Source: Gemmatimonadaceae bacterium (GTDB lineage Bacteria; Gemmatimonadota; Gemmatimonadetes; Gemmatimonadales; Gemmatimonadaceae). Taken from it: 64,000 bases of DNA. Numbering within the stretch: position 1 is the stretch's first letter; the number at the start of each line of letters is the position of its first letter. A program made the position numbers and the translations under genes. This document shows positions 1 to 10,823 of the stretch, piece by piece. The stretch lies in the NCBI GenBank assembly GCA_036273715.1, contig DASUHB010000064.1, positions 110,495 to 174,494 on the forward strand. The letters are read 5' to 3'. The notes below the pieces were generated by a model. That model saw nothing but the letters and a program-made list of their open reading frames with translations, was not told where the DNA came from and did not search any database.

Positions 1-2
1 GG

Positions 3-671
3 GTGGTGCGGTGGGGCGGTCGGCCGCTCACGATCGTGGGGGTGGTCGGCGACGTGCGGGTGGGCGGCCTGGACGCGCCGGTGCAGCCGACGATTTACGG
101 GTCGGTGTTCCAGCTCGAGAGCGGCGCGACGCAGTTCGCGGTGTTCATCGTGCGGACGGCGTCCGATCCGCAGAGTCTGCTCGATGCGATGCGGCGGACG
201 ATCTGGTCGGTGGATGGCGGGCTCCCCGTGTACGGCAGGACGACGCTGGGCGACGTGGTCTCGCGGTCGGTTGCGACCCGGCGCTTCCTGGTGTGGCTGC
301 TGACGGGCTTCGCGATCGCGGCGCTGGCGCTGGCCGTGGTCGGACTGTACGGCGTGCTCTCCTATGCCGTCGTCCAACGAACCCCGGAGCTCGGCGTGCG
401 GGTTGCGTTAGGCGCGAGACCGGGCGATGTGTCGCGGCTCGTGGTGCGGGACGGGCTGCGGCTGGCGGGCGGCGGCATCGCGATCGGCGCCATCGCCGCT
501 GCGGGCGCCGGCGCTGCGCTGGCGCGGCTGTTGTTCGGCGTGGGGCCGTTCGATGTCGTCGCGTATGCCGTGGCGGCCGGGGTGCTGGCCGGTGCGTCGT
601 TGCTCGCGTGTTGGATTCCGGCGAGGCGGGCGGCGCGTCTCGATCCGCTGACGGCGTTGCGCGCCGAGTAG
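3..671 (+). CDS. FtsX/MacB-like ABC permease, C-terminal part (window edge)
   Basis: The C-terminal 222 residues of an FtsX-family permease, cut by the window edge. A periplasmic piece (residues 1-90) is followed by three membrane segments at about 94-122, 150-180 and 182-206. Between the first two lies the cytoplasmic signature ELGVRVALGA (about 129-138). The ending IPARRAARLDPLTALRAE is typical of ADOP/MacB permeases, in which the conserved arginines and DP motif sit at the last membrane exit. The family exports peptides or macrolides, or moves lipoproteins, with a separate ATPase; the substrate here cannot be told. The true start lies upstream of the window. Confidence 0.85.
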   Translation: MVRWGGRPLTIVGVVGDVRVGGLDAPVQPTIYGSVFQLESGATQFAVFIVRTASDPQSLLDAMRRTIWSVDGGLPVYGRTTLGDVVSRSVATRRFLVWLLTGFAIAALALAVVGLYGVLSYAVVQRTPELGVRVALGARPGDVSRLVVRDGLRLAGGGIAIGAIAAAGAGAALARLLFGVGPFDVVAYAVAAGVLAGASLLACWIPARRAARLDPLTALRAE

Positions 672-784
672 ACCGCCGGGCATTGATGCTCGGCCCTGTA
701 CCCCGTGCGAGCGCACCGGGCGGATTAGGCGGCGCCTCGCCCGGGCCAGCACCACCTTCGGTTCGACAGCACGAGGCCAGCCGC

Positions 785-1270
785 TCAGCCGCCGAACCGT
801 CGCACCGACAATGCAATCGGCACGCCCACGAAGAACCAGTGCTCGACGAACTCCGCGCTCTTGAGCGCGAACGACAGGTGGCTCGGGCCGGCGGCCGAGA
901 GTGGAACGATTACGACGTGCATTACCACGTACACGCACGCGCCGAAGAGCATGCCGCTCAACACCGGCCGGTGGACGAGAAATCGCCAGGTCCGGCTCGC
1001 TGCGTAGAACACGGCGGCCGCGCCTAACGCGATCGTGAAGTGGCAGATCACGCCGAGTACCGCCGACGGCGCGCCGTCCGAGAACGATGCGCGGCCGAGC
1101 AGCCCGGAGGCGATCGCCTGCGGGATGAGGATCGGATGCTTCGGGCTGTACACGATGATCGCGTACGCCAGATCGAGGATGCCCACGATCACACCACCGA
1201 CGACGATCGCGGCAATCGGGCGGCCGGCGGCACGCGGAGAAGCGGCGATTTCCCCGGCGGTCGTTGTCAC
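785..1270 (-). CDS. conserved four-helix membrane protein
   Basis: A 161-residue protein with four hydrophobic segments, at about residues 19-42, 68-90, 103-125 and 143-155, and little soluble sequence. A conserved-looking loop reads PKHPILIPQAIASGLLG between helices 1 and 2. I do not recognise a catalytic motif. The stop of the next gene (phzF, same strand) ends only 11 bases upstream of this start, so it is probably the last gene of the pruA-phzF transcription unit. Function unknown; inner membrane by inference. Confidence 0.7.
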   Translation of the reverse strand: MTTTAGEIAASPRAAGRPIAAIVVGGVIVGILDLAYAIIVYSPKHPILIPQAIASGLLGRASFSDGAPSAVLGVICHFTIALGAAAVFYAASRTWRFLVHRPVLSGMLFGACVYVVMHVVIVPLSAAGPSHLSFALKSAEFVEHWFFVGVPIALSVRRFGG

Positions 1271-1281
1271 AGTCGGAGCCG

Positions 1282-2195
1282 TCAGTCGCCTGTCTCGATC
1301 TGTCCTTCCGAGACCATCACGGTTTCGCCGCCCACCTTTACGCTCTGGATGTCGCCGCCCGTCTTCTCGACGACGATCTCGAGGAGGCTGGGCCGCCCCA
1401 TCTCGATACCCTGTTCAACGACCCAGCGCAGCGTGCCGTCGGCGCGCGTGTCGCGCGCGGCGAGATAGGCGCCGAGAGCCGTCGCGGCGGATCCGGTGGC
1501 GGGATCTTCGGGGACGCTCAGCCCGGGGACGAACACGCGCGCGTGCACATCGGCGTCCTCGCGCTCGGCGTCGCGCGAGAACACGAGGATCTGCGGCGCC
1601 CAGTACGACTTGATGGACGATTCCCAGTGGTCCATGCGCACGTGTGCGCGCCTAACGGCGTCGCGGTCCTTGAGCGGCACGATGAGAAACGGCAAGCCGC
1701 AGGAGACGCCTTGCGGCGCCGTCATGCCGCCCTGGATGTCGGCCGCCTCCAGGGCCAGCACGTCGGCGAGCACCGAGCGGCCGGGCGTCGGCGGTCCGAT
1801 TTCCGGCGCCTGCGCGGCGGTGAGCTGCGCGAACGTCGGCTTGCCATCCGTGGCGCGGATGAGCACCGGTACCGGTCCCACCTTCTCCTCGAACACGATC
1901 TTCGTCTCGGCGCCGCGGAGCGGCACTTTGCCTAACGTCGCCAGCGCGTGCGCGGCGCCGACCGTCGGGTGGCCGGCGAAGGGCAGCTCGGCGGCCGGCG
2001 TGAAAATGCGCAGGCGCTTGGTGTGTTCGGGGCGCTCGGGCGGATAGACGAATACCGTCTCGGAGAGATTGAACTCGCGTGCGATGCGCTGCAGCGAGCC
2101 TTCCGGGATGCCGGTCGCATCGGGGAAGACCGCGAGCGGATTGCCGCCGAACAGTTGATTCGTGAAGACGTCGCAGGTGTAGAACCGTGCCCGCA

Positions 2196-2196
<1 letters not shown>
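1282..2196 (-). CDS. PhzF-family isomerase/epimerase
   Basis: A 304-residue PhzF-fold protein. Family landmarks are visible: FGGNPLAVFPDA near the N terminus, the active-site region LSETVFV (the Glu is the general acid/base in PhzF), LPFAGHPTVGAAHAL, and the second-half glycine motif DPATGSAATALGAYL. PhzF relatives are cofactor-free isomerases; most are not phenazine enzymes and their substrates are unknown. I start it at the ATG ending at 2196, which overlaps the pruA stop by one base (TGATG), so it is probably translationally coupled. A longer in-frame extension over pruA is rejected. Its link to proline/glutamate catabolism is inference from this coupling. Confidence 0.88.
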
Positions 2197-3944
<1,748 letters not shown>

Positions 3945-4140
3945 GGGTACCTCCGTCGAGCCAACGGCGGACGCGGTGTGTCCGGCCGGGCGCTAAAGAT
4001 ACCGCGGGTCAACCGGTGCGGCCAACGCCCGCGCTCTCTGGCCGGCGCGCAGGCGGCATCGCATCATATGCTCGTGTCGTCCCCCTCGCGCGACCAGTCG
4101 GTCACGGTCGCGTTGTCCGCCCATCCGTCACCCACGAGCA

Positions 4141-5493
4141 ATGACTGCGTCCAAGGTCGAGAGCGGCGGACGACTTCTGCGTGTCTTCGGCATCGTGTTC
4201 GGACTCGCGGTGATCATCGGGAACACGATCGGCGCCGGCATTCTCGCTGCGCCGGGTGAGATCGCGGGGCGGCTGCCCACTCCGGCACTGTTCTTCGGCG
4301 TGTGGATCGCGGGCGGCGTGTACGCACTCCTCGGCGCGCTCAACCTCGCCGAGCTCGGTGCGATGCTGCCGCGGTCGGGTGGGCAGTACGTGTTCGCGCG
4401 GCATGCGTTCGGCCCGTACACGGGTTTCGTGATCGGGTGGAGCGACTGGTTGTCGACGTGCGCGAGCACGGCGGCCGTGTCGATCGTGATCGGCACGTCG
4501 GTGGGCGAGCTGGTCCCGGCGATGGCGCCGTTTGGGAAATGGGTGGCAACGGCGACGGTCGTGGTGTTCACGGCCATTCTGTGGCGCGGTCAGCGCACGA
4601 GCGGCACGTCGCAAGCGGTGACGAGCGTGCTCAAAGGGCTGGCGTTGATCGCGCTCATTCTCGCGTGTTTCTTGCTGCGGCGGTCGGCGCCTAACGTCGC
4701 CGCGCCGGCGGCGGTACCGGTCGGCGGAGCGCTGTTCGCGGCGATCGTGCTGTCGATGCAATCGATCATTTACACGTACGATGGGTGGAACGGCGTCGTA
4801 TACTTTTCCGAGGAAGTGCACGATCCCGGCCGGGACATTCCGCGCTCGATGCTCGGCGGCGTGGTGTCGGTAATCGCGGTCTACGTGCTTCTCAACCTCG
4901 GGTTTGCGTACGTGCTCTCGCTGTCCGGGATGGCGAACCAGTCGTTGGTTGCCTCGTCGGCGGCGCGGGCGCTCTTCGGGCCGGGCGGCTACACGGTAGT
5001 CAACTGCCTAACGGTGCTGTTGTTGATCAGCAGCGTGAACGCCCTGCTGCTGATGTCGTCGCGCGTGCCGGTCGCCATGAGCCAGGATGGACTGTTTCCG
5101 GCGGCCGCGTCGCGCGTGTCGAGAAGCGGAACTCCGACGGTGTCGCTCGCGGCGAGCGCGGCCGTATCCCTCGGGTTCATCGCGAGCGGAGTGTTCAAGA
5201 CCGTGACCGCGATCGCCGCGTTCTACTTCGTGGCGAACTACATTGTCTCGTTCTCGGCGATGTTCCTGCTCAGGCGACGCGAGCCGGATCGGCCGCGGCC
5301 GTACCGCGCCTGGGGCTACCCATGGACCACCGGCTTGGCCCTGATTGGCTCGGCGGCCTTTCTCATCGGCGCCGTGGTGGGCGACACCACGTTGAGCCTC
5401 TACGCGTTGGCGTTGTTGGCGGTGAGTTATCCGATCTACCGGGTGGGGCTTCGCATGGGCGCGCCAATCGATGAGCCGTCCGCTGGCGCATAG
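4141..5493 (+). CDS. APC-family amino-acid permease
   Basis: A 450-residue transporter with about 12 hydrophobic segments across its full length. The first helix has the broken-helix motif GNTIGAGILAAPGE (about residues 24-37) that binds the amino-acid carboxylate in APC transporters. It probably imports or exchanges an amino acid at the inner membrane. It is divergent from pruA, with about 196 bases between the starts, so a shared control region and a proline/glutamate-type substrate are possible but unproven. The start is ATG at 4141. Confidence 0.88.
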   Translation: MTASKVESGGRLLRVFGIVFGLAVIIGNTIGAGILAAPGEIAGRLPTPALFFGVWIAGGVYALLGALNLAELGAMLPRSGGQYVFARHAFGPYTGFVIGWSDWLSTCASTAAVSIVIGTSVGELVPAMAPFGKWVATATVVVFTAILWRGQRTSGTSQAVTSVLKGLALIALILACFLLRRSAPNVAAPAAVPVGGALFAAIVLSMQSIIYTYDGWNGVVYFSEEVHDPGRDIPRSMLGGVVSVIAVYVLLNLGFAYVLSLSGMANQSLVASSAARALFGPGGYTVVNCLTVLLLISSVNALLLMSSRVPVAMSQDGLFPAAASRVSRSGTPTVSLAASAAVSLGFIASGVFKTVTAIAAFYFVANYIVSFSAMFLLRRREPDRPRPYRAWGYPWTTGLALIGSAAFLIGAVVGDTTLSLYALALLAVSYPIYRVGLRMGAPIDEPSAGA

Positions 5494-5515
5494 CTGCGCC
5501 GGTTAGATTGTCGGC

Positions 5516-6364
5516 GTGCGCCCGCAATCGAGACTGTCCCGCATTCGCATCGACGGACTGCGCCGAGCCGCGCTGCTGGGCGTGTCGGCAGTGCTGGTCG
5601 GTTCGTGCGATCGTCCGCCGCTCACGTGGCGTGAGACCATGCGGAAGCCTAACGCGCCGAGCGCGGGTTGGCGGCTGCTGGTCGACGGACGCGGGACGCC
5701 CGCGCTGGATGCGGCGCCGACCGCGCCGTTCGTGGCGCCCACGGGCGCGTGTCCGAACTCGATCGTGTTCGCATCGGCGGGCGGCGGCAACTGGTTCACC
5801 GCGTGGTGGCAGCCGCGCGCCGACAGCAGTGCGCGGCTCATGGTGTCGCGCTCGACGAACGCCGGGCAATCCTGGACCGCGCCCGTCGCCGCCGAGTCGC
5901 GCGACACGGCGCCGCTGGGCTGCGCCCGGCCTAACCCGGCGCTCGCCGCCGACTCGGCGGCCGGTGTGGTGCACCTCGCGTACTTCATCGCGCTCAGCCG
6001 CGGCTCGGGCGTCTGGTACGCGCAGTCGCGCGATCAGGGCGCGACGTGGCCCGATCCCGTGGGCGTGTTCTACGGCGACGATCCGGCGCACGCAGATGTC
6101 GCGGCGCGGCACGACACCGTGATCGTCGCGTACGAGTATCCGAACGACGATGACGGCCGGGTGGGCGTCGCGCTGTCGTACGACGCGGGGCACGAGTTCA
6201 CCGTCCGCATGCCCGTGTCGCCGGGGACCGAGCGGGCGAGCGATCCGCGGGTGGCGTTAGGCGGCGGTGTGGTGGCGGTCGGTTGGACGTCGGGCGAGGT
6301 GACGGGCGGACGCAGCGCCGCGTTCACGGTGGTCGACGTCGCTCCGTTAGGCGGCGGCAAATGA
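5516..6364 (+). CDS. sialidase-like (BNR/Asp-box) lipoprotein
   Basis: A 282-residue exported protein starting at GTG 5516. The N terminus has basic residues, a short hydrophobic stretch and a lipobox VLVGSC with Cys31, so it is probably a lipoprotein. Two Asp-box turns of the form S-x-[ND]-x-G-x-[ST]-W are visible (SRSTNAGQSW and SRDQGATW), the hallmark of sialidase-type beta-propellers. I cannot find a full sialidase catalytic set (the Arg triad is not clear), so binding or another hydrolase function is as likely. It ends 17 bases before the REC-HisKA gene. Confidence 0.75.
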   Translation: MRPQSRLSRIRIDGLRRAALLGVSAVLVGSCDRPPLTWRETMRKPNAPSAGWRLLVDGRGTPALDAAPTAPFVAPTGACPNSIVFASAGGGNWFTAWWQPRADSSARLMVSRSTNAGQSWTAPVAAESRDTAPLGCARPNPALAADSAAGVVHLAYFIALSRGSGVWYAQSRDQGATWPDPVGVFYGDDPAHADVAARHDTVIVAYEYPNDDDGRVGVALSYDAGHEFTVRMPVSPGTERASDPRVALGGGVVAVGWTSGEVTGGRSAAFTVVDVAPLGGGK

Positions 6365-6380
6365 CGCACGGGAGGCGCTG

Positions 6381-7058
6381 ATGCGCGTGGTCCTGGCCGA
6401 CGACGATCTGGTGTTGCAACGGCTGCTGCGCACCGCGCTCGAGCGCCGCGGCCACGAGGTGACGGTCGCGTCCGACGGCGACACGGCGTGGCGCGCCATC
6501 GAGCGCGAGCCGCCGCCGCTGGCGGTGCTCGACTGGAACATGCCGGTGGTCGATGGGCTCGAGGTGTGCCGCCGCGCCCGCGCGGGCGAAGCGACCCGTG
6601 ACACGTTCCTGCTCGTCGTCACCGGACGCGATGCGCCCGAAGATGTCGAAGCGGCGCTCGAAGCCGGCGCCGACGACTACCTGATGAAGCCCCTCGATCC
6701 GGCCGGACTCATGGCGCGGTTGGCCATCGCCGAGCGGCGCATCGTGCTCGATGGCGAGCGGCGCGACGCCGTGACGAAGCTCGCGCGCGCGCAATGGCTG
6801 GCCGGGATCGGCGAGACCGCGATCGCGGTGCAGCACGAAGTGAACAACCCCCTCACCGCGCTCATGATCGAAGCGCAGGCCATCGCGCACCTCGGCGGCG
6901 CCAACGCCGAGCTGCGCGCCCTCGGCGAATCGATCCACGCCCAGAGCGAGCGCATCGCGACCATCGTGCGGCGTCTCGGGCAGCTGCATGATCCGCGCAG
7001 CGTCGAGTATCTGCGCGGCGGGTCGCGGATGATCGATCTGTCGTCGGACGGTTCCTGA
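6381..7058 (+). CDS. response-regulator receiver fused to a histidine-kinase dimerisation segment, no ATPase
   Basis: A 225-residue protein. Residues 1-120 are a CheY-like receiver: acidic pocket ADDD near the N terminus, phospho-acceptor Asp51 in LDWNMP, and a Lys in YLMKPLDP. The second half has a HisKA-type H-box, VQHEVNNPLTAL, with His152. The protein ends about 70 residues later with no N, G1 or G2 box, so it has no ATP-binding domain. It may act as a phosphotransfer adaptor, or partner an ATPase in trans. The stop is immediately followed by the ATG of endonuclease IV. Confidence 0.8.
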   Translation: MRVVLADDDLVLQRLLRTALERRGHEVTVASDGDTAWRAIEREPPPLAVLDWNMPVVDGLEVCRRARAGEATRDTFLLVVTGRDAPEDVEAALEAGADDYLMKPLDPAGLMARLAIAERRIVLDGERRDAVTKLARAQWLAGIGETAIAVQHEVNNPLTALMIEAQAIAHLGGANAELRALGESIHAQSERIATIVRRLGQLHDPRSVEYLRGGSRMIDLSSDGS

Positions 7059-7988
7059 ATGCCTAACGGAGCGGCCCGCGGCGCCGGGCGGCGCTACATC
7101 GTCGGCGCGCACGCGTCCGATGCCGGCGGCATCCACACCGCCGTGCTCCGGGCGGCCGCCGGCGGCATGGACGCGCTGCAGCTGTTCACCGCGATTCCCA
7201 CGTATTACGGCGACAAGTCGTCCATTCGCGCCGAGCGCGTCGAACGGTTCCGTACCGCCCTCGCGTCGACCAGGATCGACCCGGGCAACATCGTCGTTCA
7301 CGCCGCCTACGTACTCAACACGGCGACCGCCGACGAGCAGAAGTGGGGCCGATCCGCCGCCGGTCTCGCCAAGGAGCTGGAACGGTCCAGTGCGCTCGGC
7401 GTGGGCGCCGTATGCTTCCATCCCGGCGCTGCGTTGGGCGGCGACCCGGAGGCGGCCATGGCGCGCGTCGCCCGCGCGATGTCGCAGGCCCTCGAAAAAG
7501 TGTCGGGGTCGACGCGCCTGCTGGTCGAGAACACCGCGGGTGCAGGTCTCACGGTTGGACGGACGGCGCACGAGGTCGGATCCATTCTGGCGGACATTCC
7601 CGCCGTGCTGCGCAAGCGCGCGGGCTATGGACTCGACACATGCCATCTGTTTGCGGCCGGCCACGACATCGTGTCGTCCGCCGATGCGCTGCGGGCTACG
7701 CTGGATGCATTCGAAGACGCATGCGGCGAGCCGCCGTCGTTCTTTCACCTGAACGACAGCGAGGGCGCACAGGGATCGAATCGCGATCGGCATGCGCTGC
7801 TGGGCCAGGGCAAGATTGGGATCGAACCGTTTCGATGGCTGCTGGAGGATCGGCGCGCGAGGGGCGTCCCGCTCATCCTCGAGACCCCGCATCGCGAGGG
7901 CTCCGACGCCGATGACAATCTCGCACCGGATCCGAACGACGTCGAAATGTTGCAGCTCTTGCGCGGCATGATGCTGTCCAATGCCTGA
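7059..7988 (+). CDS. nfo: endonuclease IV (AP endonuclease family 2)
   Basis: A 309-residue zinc enzyme that cuts DNA at abasic sites in base-excision repair. The trinuclear zinc ligands can be matched in order: GAHAS at the N terminus, VHAAYVLN, CFHPGAAL (His), LVENTAG (Glu), GYGLDTCHLFAAGHD (Asp and His), FHLNDSEG (His), NRDRHALLGQG (Asp, His) and LILETP (Glu). Length is near the usual 280-300. It starts directly after the stop of the REC-HisKA gene, so the two are probably cotranscribed. Confidence 0.95.
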   Translation: MPNGAARGAGRRYIVGAHASDAGGIHTAVLRAAAGGMDALQLFTAIPTYYGDKSSIRAERVERFRTALASTRIDPGNIVVHAAYVLNTATADEQKWGRSAAGLAKELERSSALGVGAVCFHPGAALGGDPEAAMARVARAMSQALEKVSGSTRLLVENTAGAGLTVGRTAHEVGSILADIPAVLRKRAGYGLDTCHLFAAGHDIVSSADALRATLDAFEDACGEPPSFFHLNDSEGAQGSNRDRHALLGQGKIGIEPFRWLLEDRRARGVPLILETPHREGSDADDNLAPDPNDVEMLQLLRGMMLSNA

Positions 7989-8173
7989 CGGGAGCGCGAA
8001 ACTGCGTTTTATCGCTCGTCGTATGTAAACCAAGTGGGGCGCGCCGGCGTCCAAATGAAGTCCGGACCACGTCCGACCTTCGTCAGGCTGAACCCGGCCG
8101 TGCGTTGCGCTGTACATAGTCGAAGTTCCGCCGCTTCGAGACAGCGCGTGTGTTTCGTAACACGAGGGATAGC

Positions 8174-9904
8174 ATGGCCAAGAGTTCGCCGCGCCCGCCG
8201 TCGAGTGCATCTGCGGCTCCGCTCGTTGCCGTCCTGCTGCTGACGCTTGGCGTCGCTGGCGCGATCACGTGGGTCGCCTGGCTCTCGACCAGCTCGCATC
8301 GCGCGGCGGCCCAGGACGCGATGCGCGACTACGCGGAATTTGCGGCTGCGAACTTCACCGACGCGGCGGGCAAGGCGCTCTACGGCGGCTCCATGGCCAT
8401 CCTGTCGTCCGTCGGCGCCGGCTCGGCAACGATGGAAGCGGACCATGTGTATCCGCTCACGGTGCTCGAGCACGCCGCGGGCAAGATGCGCGATTGGGGT
8501 TGGATGTACGTCCCGACGCCGCGCTACGTGTTCAGCTACGACCTGTCCACGCACAAGGTGCAGGTGGGCGGCGAGAACGCGCCGGGACAAGTCGAGCAGG
8601 CGCGGTTGCTGGATTCGCTGTCGGCCAACTTCGACACCGTCAGCAACGTGACCAGCGGCGCCGACCCGCGTGCACGGTCGCTGTACGTGATGATCGACAG
8701 CACGACGAACGACACCGGCATCTACCTGATGGTGTTGATGCGCGGCGTGCACGGCGCGCCGAACATGGTCTACGGGTTTTCGACCATGTTCCGCAACTAT
8801 GCGCAAACCGTTCTGCCCCAGCTCGCCAAGGCCACGCCGCTCGTCCCGCGGTCGCTGACGCACGGTCTGCCTAACGATTCACTGCTGACGATCACCGTGC
8901 GCGATGCCGGCGGTCGCACGGTCTATGAATCGTCGACGGCGGGTCTGACGGCGTTCGGCGCAACGCACCAGCTGTGGTCGTTTGCCGAAGGGCCGACGGT
9001 CCAGATTGCCGTTCGGAAGCAAGCCGCCGACAGGTTGTTGCGCGGCGGCATCCCGCGGAATCGGGTGCCGCTCCTGGTGGCGCTGCTCCTGTGCACGGGC
9101 GCACTGGTGGTCGTCGCGTTCCACCTCGCCCGGCGGGCCGAGGAACTCGCGCATCTCCGTGCGGATTTCACCTCGAGCATGTCCCACGAGCTGCGGACGC
9201 CACTCGCTCAGATCGTGTTGTTCGCCGAATCGCTGTCGTTCGGCCGGGTGACGACGGAGCACGGTCGCAGCGATGCGCTGCGGGTGATCCTCCGGGAGGC
9301 GCGGCGACTGGGGCATCTCGTCGACAACGTGCTGCTCTTCTCGCGGACGGAACGCCGCGCCACGCACGTGTCGGCGCAGGCGAGGCCGCTGGCGCCGTTG
9401 GTGCGCGAGATCGTCGAGTCGTTCGAGCCGTTGGCGAAAGTGCGTCAGTCGTCGCTGCGATTGTCGTTAGACGAGAACGTGGTGGCGCCGGTGGACGAGG
9501 GCGCGCTGCGTCAGATTCTGCTCAATCTGTTGGACAACGCCGTGAAGTACGGTCCGGACGGCCAGACGGTGGCCGTGAGCCTCAGCCTGGAGCGCGGGCG
9601 GGCGGTGCTGTGTGTGGATGACGAAGGTGACGGGGTGCCGGAGTCCGAGAGTAAACGAATCTGGGATCCGTTCGTACGGCTTCACAGTGGCGAGTATTCC
9701 GTGTCTACCGGGAGCGGCATCGGGCTCTCGGTCGTGCAACAGTTAGTCACGCTGCATGGAGGAACCTGTCGCGTCGATGAGGCGCCGACGGGCGGCGCGC
9801 GATTCGTCGTCGAGTTGCCCGGCGCCCGTATGGGAGGGGGAGGGGGAGGAGCAGGGAGCATACCGTCCGAAGGAGGAACGCATGATCTCGCTGCCGCACG
9901 ATAG
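8174..9904 (+). CDS. membrane sensor histidine kinase
   Basis: A 576-residue kinase. An N-terminal membrane helix (about 13-35) is followed by an extracytoplasmic sensor of about 260 residues that I do not recognise, a second helix (about 300-322), HisKA with MSHELRTPLAQ (His338), and HATPase with LLNLLDNAVKYGP, VDDEGDGVPE and GSGIGLSVVQQL. The C-terminal tail is glycine-rich and encoded by a G-tract. I chose ATG 8174 because AGGGA sits about 7 bases upstream; a GTG 24 bases earlier is in frame. Its 3' end overlaps the possible start of the OmpR-type regulator, its likely partner. Confidence 0.9.
   Translation: MAKSSPRPPSSASAAPLVAVLLLTLGVAGAITWVAWLSTSSHRAAAQDAMRDYAEFAAANFTDAAGKALYGGSMAILSSVGAGSATMEADHVYPLTVLEHAAGKMRDWGWMYVPTPRYVFSYDLSTHKVQVGGENAPGQVEQARLLDSLSANFDTVSNVTSGADPRARSLYVMIDSTTNDTGIYLMVLMRGVHGAPNMVYGFSTMFRNYAQTVLPQLAKATPLVPRSLTHGLPNDSLLTITVRDAGGRTVYESSTAGLTAFGATHQLWSFAEGPTVQIAVRKQAADRLLRGGIPRNRVPLLVALLLCTGALVVVAFHLARRAEELAHLRADFTSSMSHELRTPLAQIVLFAESLSFGRVTTEHGRSDALRVILREARRLGHLVDNVLLFSRTERRATHVSAQARPLAPLVREIVESFEPLAKVRQSSLRLSLDENVVAPVDEGALRQILLNLLDNAVKYGPDGQTVAVSLSLERGRAVLCVDDEGDGVPESESKRIWDPFVRLHSGEYSVSTGSGIGLSVVQQLVTLHGGTCRVDEAPTGGARFVVELPGARMGGGGGGAGSIPSEGGTHDLAAAR
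9832..9858 (+). other. G-rich tract, possible G-quadruplex
   Basis: Four or more runs of three to five G in 27 bases, at the very end of the kinase reading frame and just upstream of the regulator's Shine-Dalgarno. It encodes the Gly-rich tail of the kinase. It could form a quadruplex in the mRNA or the coding strand. Confidence 0.5.
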
Positions 9905-10640
9905 TACGGTCCAAGGAGTCGCTACGAGCCAGGGAGTTCGCATGCATCGCATCCTGATCGTGGAAGACAATGCCGATCTGGCCTCCGGTCTCCGTACCAA
10001 TCTCGAGCTTGAAGGATACGACGTATCGATCGCCGGCGACGGAGTGAAAGGTTTGTCGCAAGCGCGCGCGGTACATCCCGATCTCATCATGCTCGACCTC
10101 ATGCTGCCGAAGCTCGATGGGTATCGGCTGCTTCGCCTGCTGAGGCAGGATGGCTTTGGCGGGCCGGTGCTGGTGCTCACGGCGCGCGGCGATGAGGCCG
10201 ACAAAGTGCGCGGTTTCCGCTGGGGCGCTGACGACTACGTCACGAAGCCGTTCAGCCTGATGGAGCTCTTGGCGCGCGTCGAGGCGCTGCTGCGCCGCAG
10301 CGCGGCGTCGCCGATGCCGGTCCCGACGAAGGTGCCGCCGCCGCCCGTTCGATTCGGCGAAGTGGAGGTGCGGCCGGCGACGCACGAAGTGCTGCGCTCC
10401 GGCGAGCCGGTGCCGCTCAGGCCCAAGGAGTTCGACCTGATCATGGCGCTGATTCAGCGCAACGGTCAGGTGGCGTCGCGGCTCGAGCTGCTGCACGAGG
10501 TGTGGGGATACGATGCGGAGATCGTGAGCCGCACCGTTGACACGCACATGGCGGAGCTGCGCCGGAAACTGGAGCGCGATCCCGGATCGCCGCGCCATCT
10601 CCTAACGGTGCGGAAGACGGGGTATCGGCTCCAACCTTAA
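9882..10640 (+). CDS. OmpR/PhoB-type response regulator
   Basis: Receiver plus winged-helix DNA-binding regulator. Counted from the second start (9942), the receiver has EDNADLAS, phospho-acceptor Asp52 in LDLMLPK, and YVTKPF. The C-terminal half has the OmpR-type wing ending HMAELRRKLERDP..LLTVRKTGYRL. Two in-frame starts compete. ATG 9882 has a near-perfect AAGGAGG six bases upstream and overlaps the kinase gene by 23 bases. ATG 9942 (AGGGAG upstream) gives the usual family N terminus MHRILIVEDN. I list the longer one; the extra 20 residues look unstructured. Partner of the kinase before it. Confidence 0.9.
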   Translation: MISLPHDSTVQGVATSQGVRMHRILIVEDNADLASGLRTNLELEGYDVSIAGDGVKGLSQARAVHPDLIMLDLMLPKLDGYRLLRLLRQDGFGGPVLVLTARGDEADKVRGFRWGADDYVTKPFSLMELLARVEALLRRSAASPMPVPTKVPPPPVRFGEVEVRPATHEVLRSGEPVPLRPKEFDLIMALIQRNGQVASRLELLHEVWGYDAEIVSRTVDTHMAELRRKLERDPGSPRHLLTVRKTGYRLQP

Positions 10641-10735
10641 AGGCGGACAAGGGATGACAAGGCCGGACAACAGCGAAAGGCGGACACGGCGCGAACACGG
10701 CCGGACAGGAGCTGAGGACGGACAAGGCACGAACG
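10641..10735 (+). repeat. GGACA-rich repetitive tract
   Basis: Downstream of the OmpR-type regulator lies about 95 bases built from variants of GGCGGACAAGG, with GGACA occurring about six times alongside GAACACGGC units. The wording strongly resembles the arms of the hairpin repeats at 31498-31624 and 55210-55260. I see no open frame with a coding look. Probably a degenerate or partial member of that dispersed family. Confidence 0.5.
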
Positions 10736-10789
10736 CAGTCGCGGGCGAGGAAAGTTCACCGATTCGCGATCTGATTCCAGAGTATTTAT

Positions 10790-10823
10790 TCCGCCGGCTT
10801 GCGCGTTTCGCGCGGCCGGCGGA
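10790..10823. terminator. GC-rich hairpin, possible terminator
   Basis: TCCGCCGGC at 10790-10798 pairs with GCCGGCGGA at 10815-10823, and the inner GCGCG/CGCGC also pairs around a TTT loop. There is no T-tract after it, so Rho-independent termination is uncertain. It lies about 150 bases past the regulator's stop. Confidence 0.4.

Noticed and set aside
721-732. Another copy of the GTTAGGC word
   Set aside because: The sequence is ATTAGGC, so it was left out of the count; likewise CTTAGGC near 16461.
5516-6364. True sialidase (neuraminidase)
   Set aside because: Only two Asp-boxes are visible and the Arg triad and Tyr/Glu pair are not found, so a specific enzyme name is not supported.
6324-8210. 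Open minus-strand frame of 628 codons
   Set aside because: It crosses three real plus-strand genes (REC-HisKA, endonuclease IV and the kinase start) and has shadow composition with no domain.
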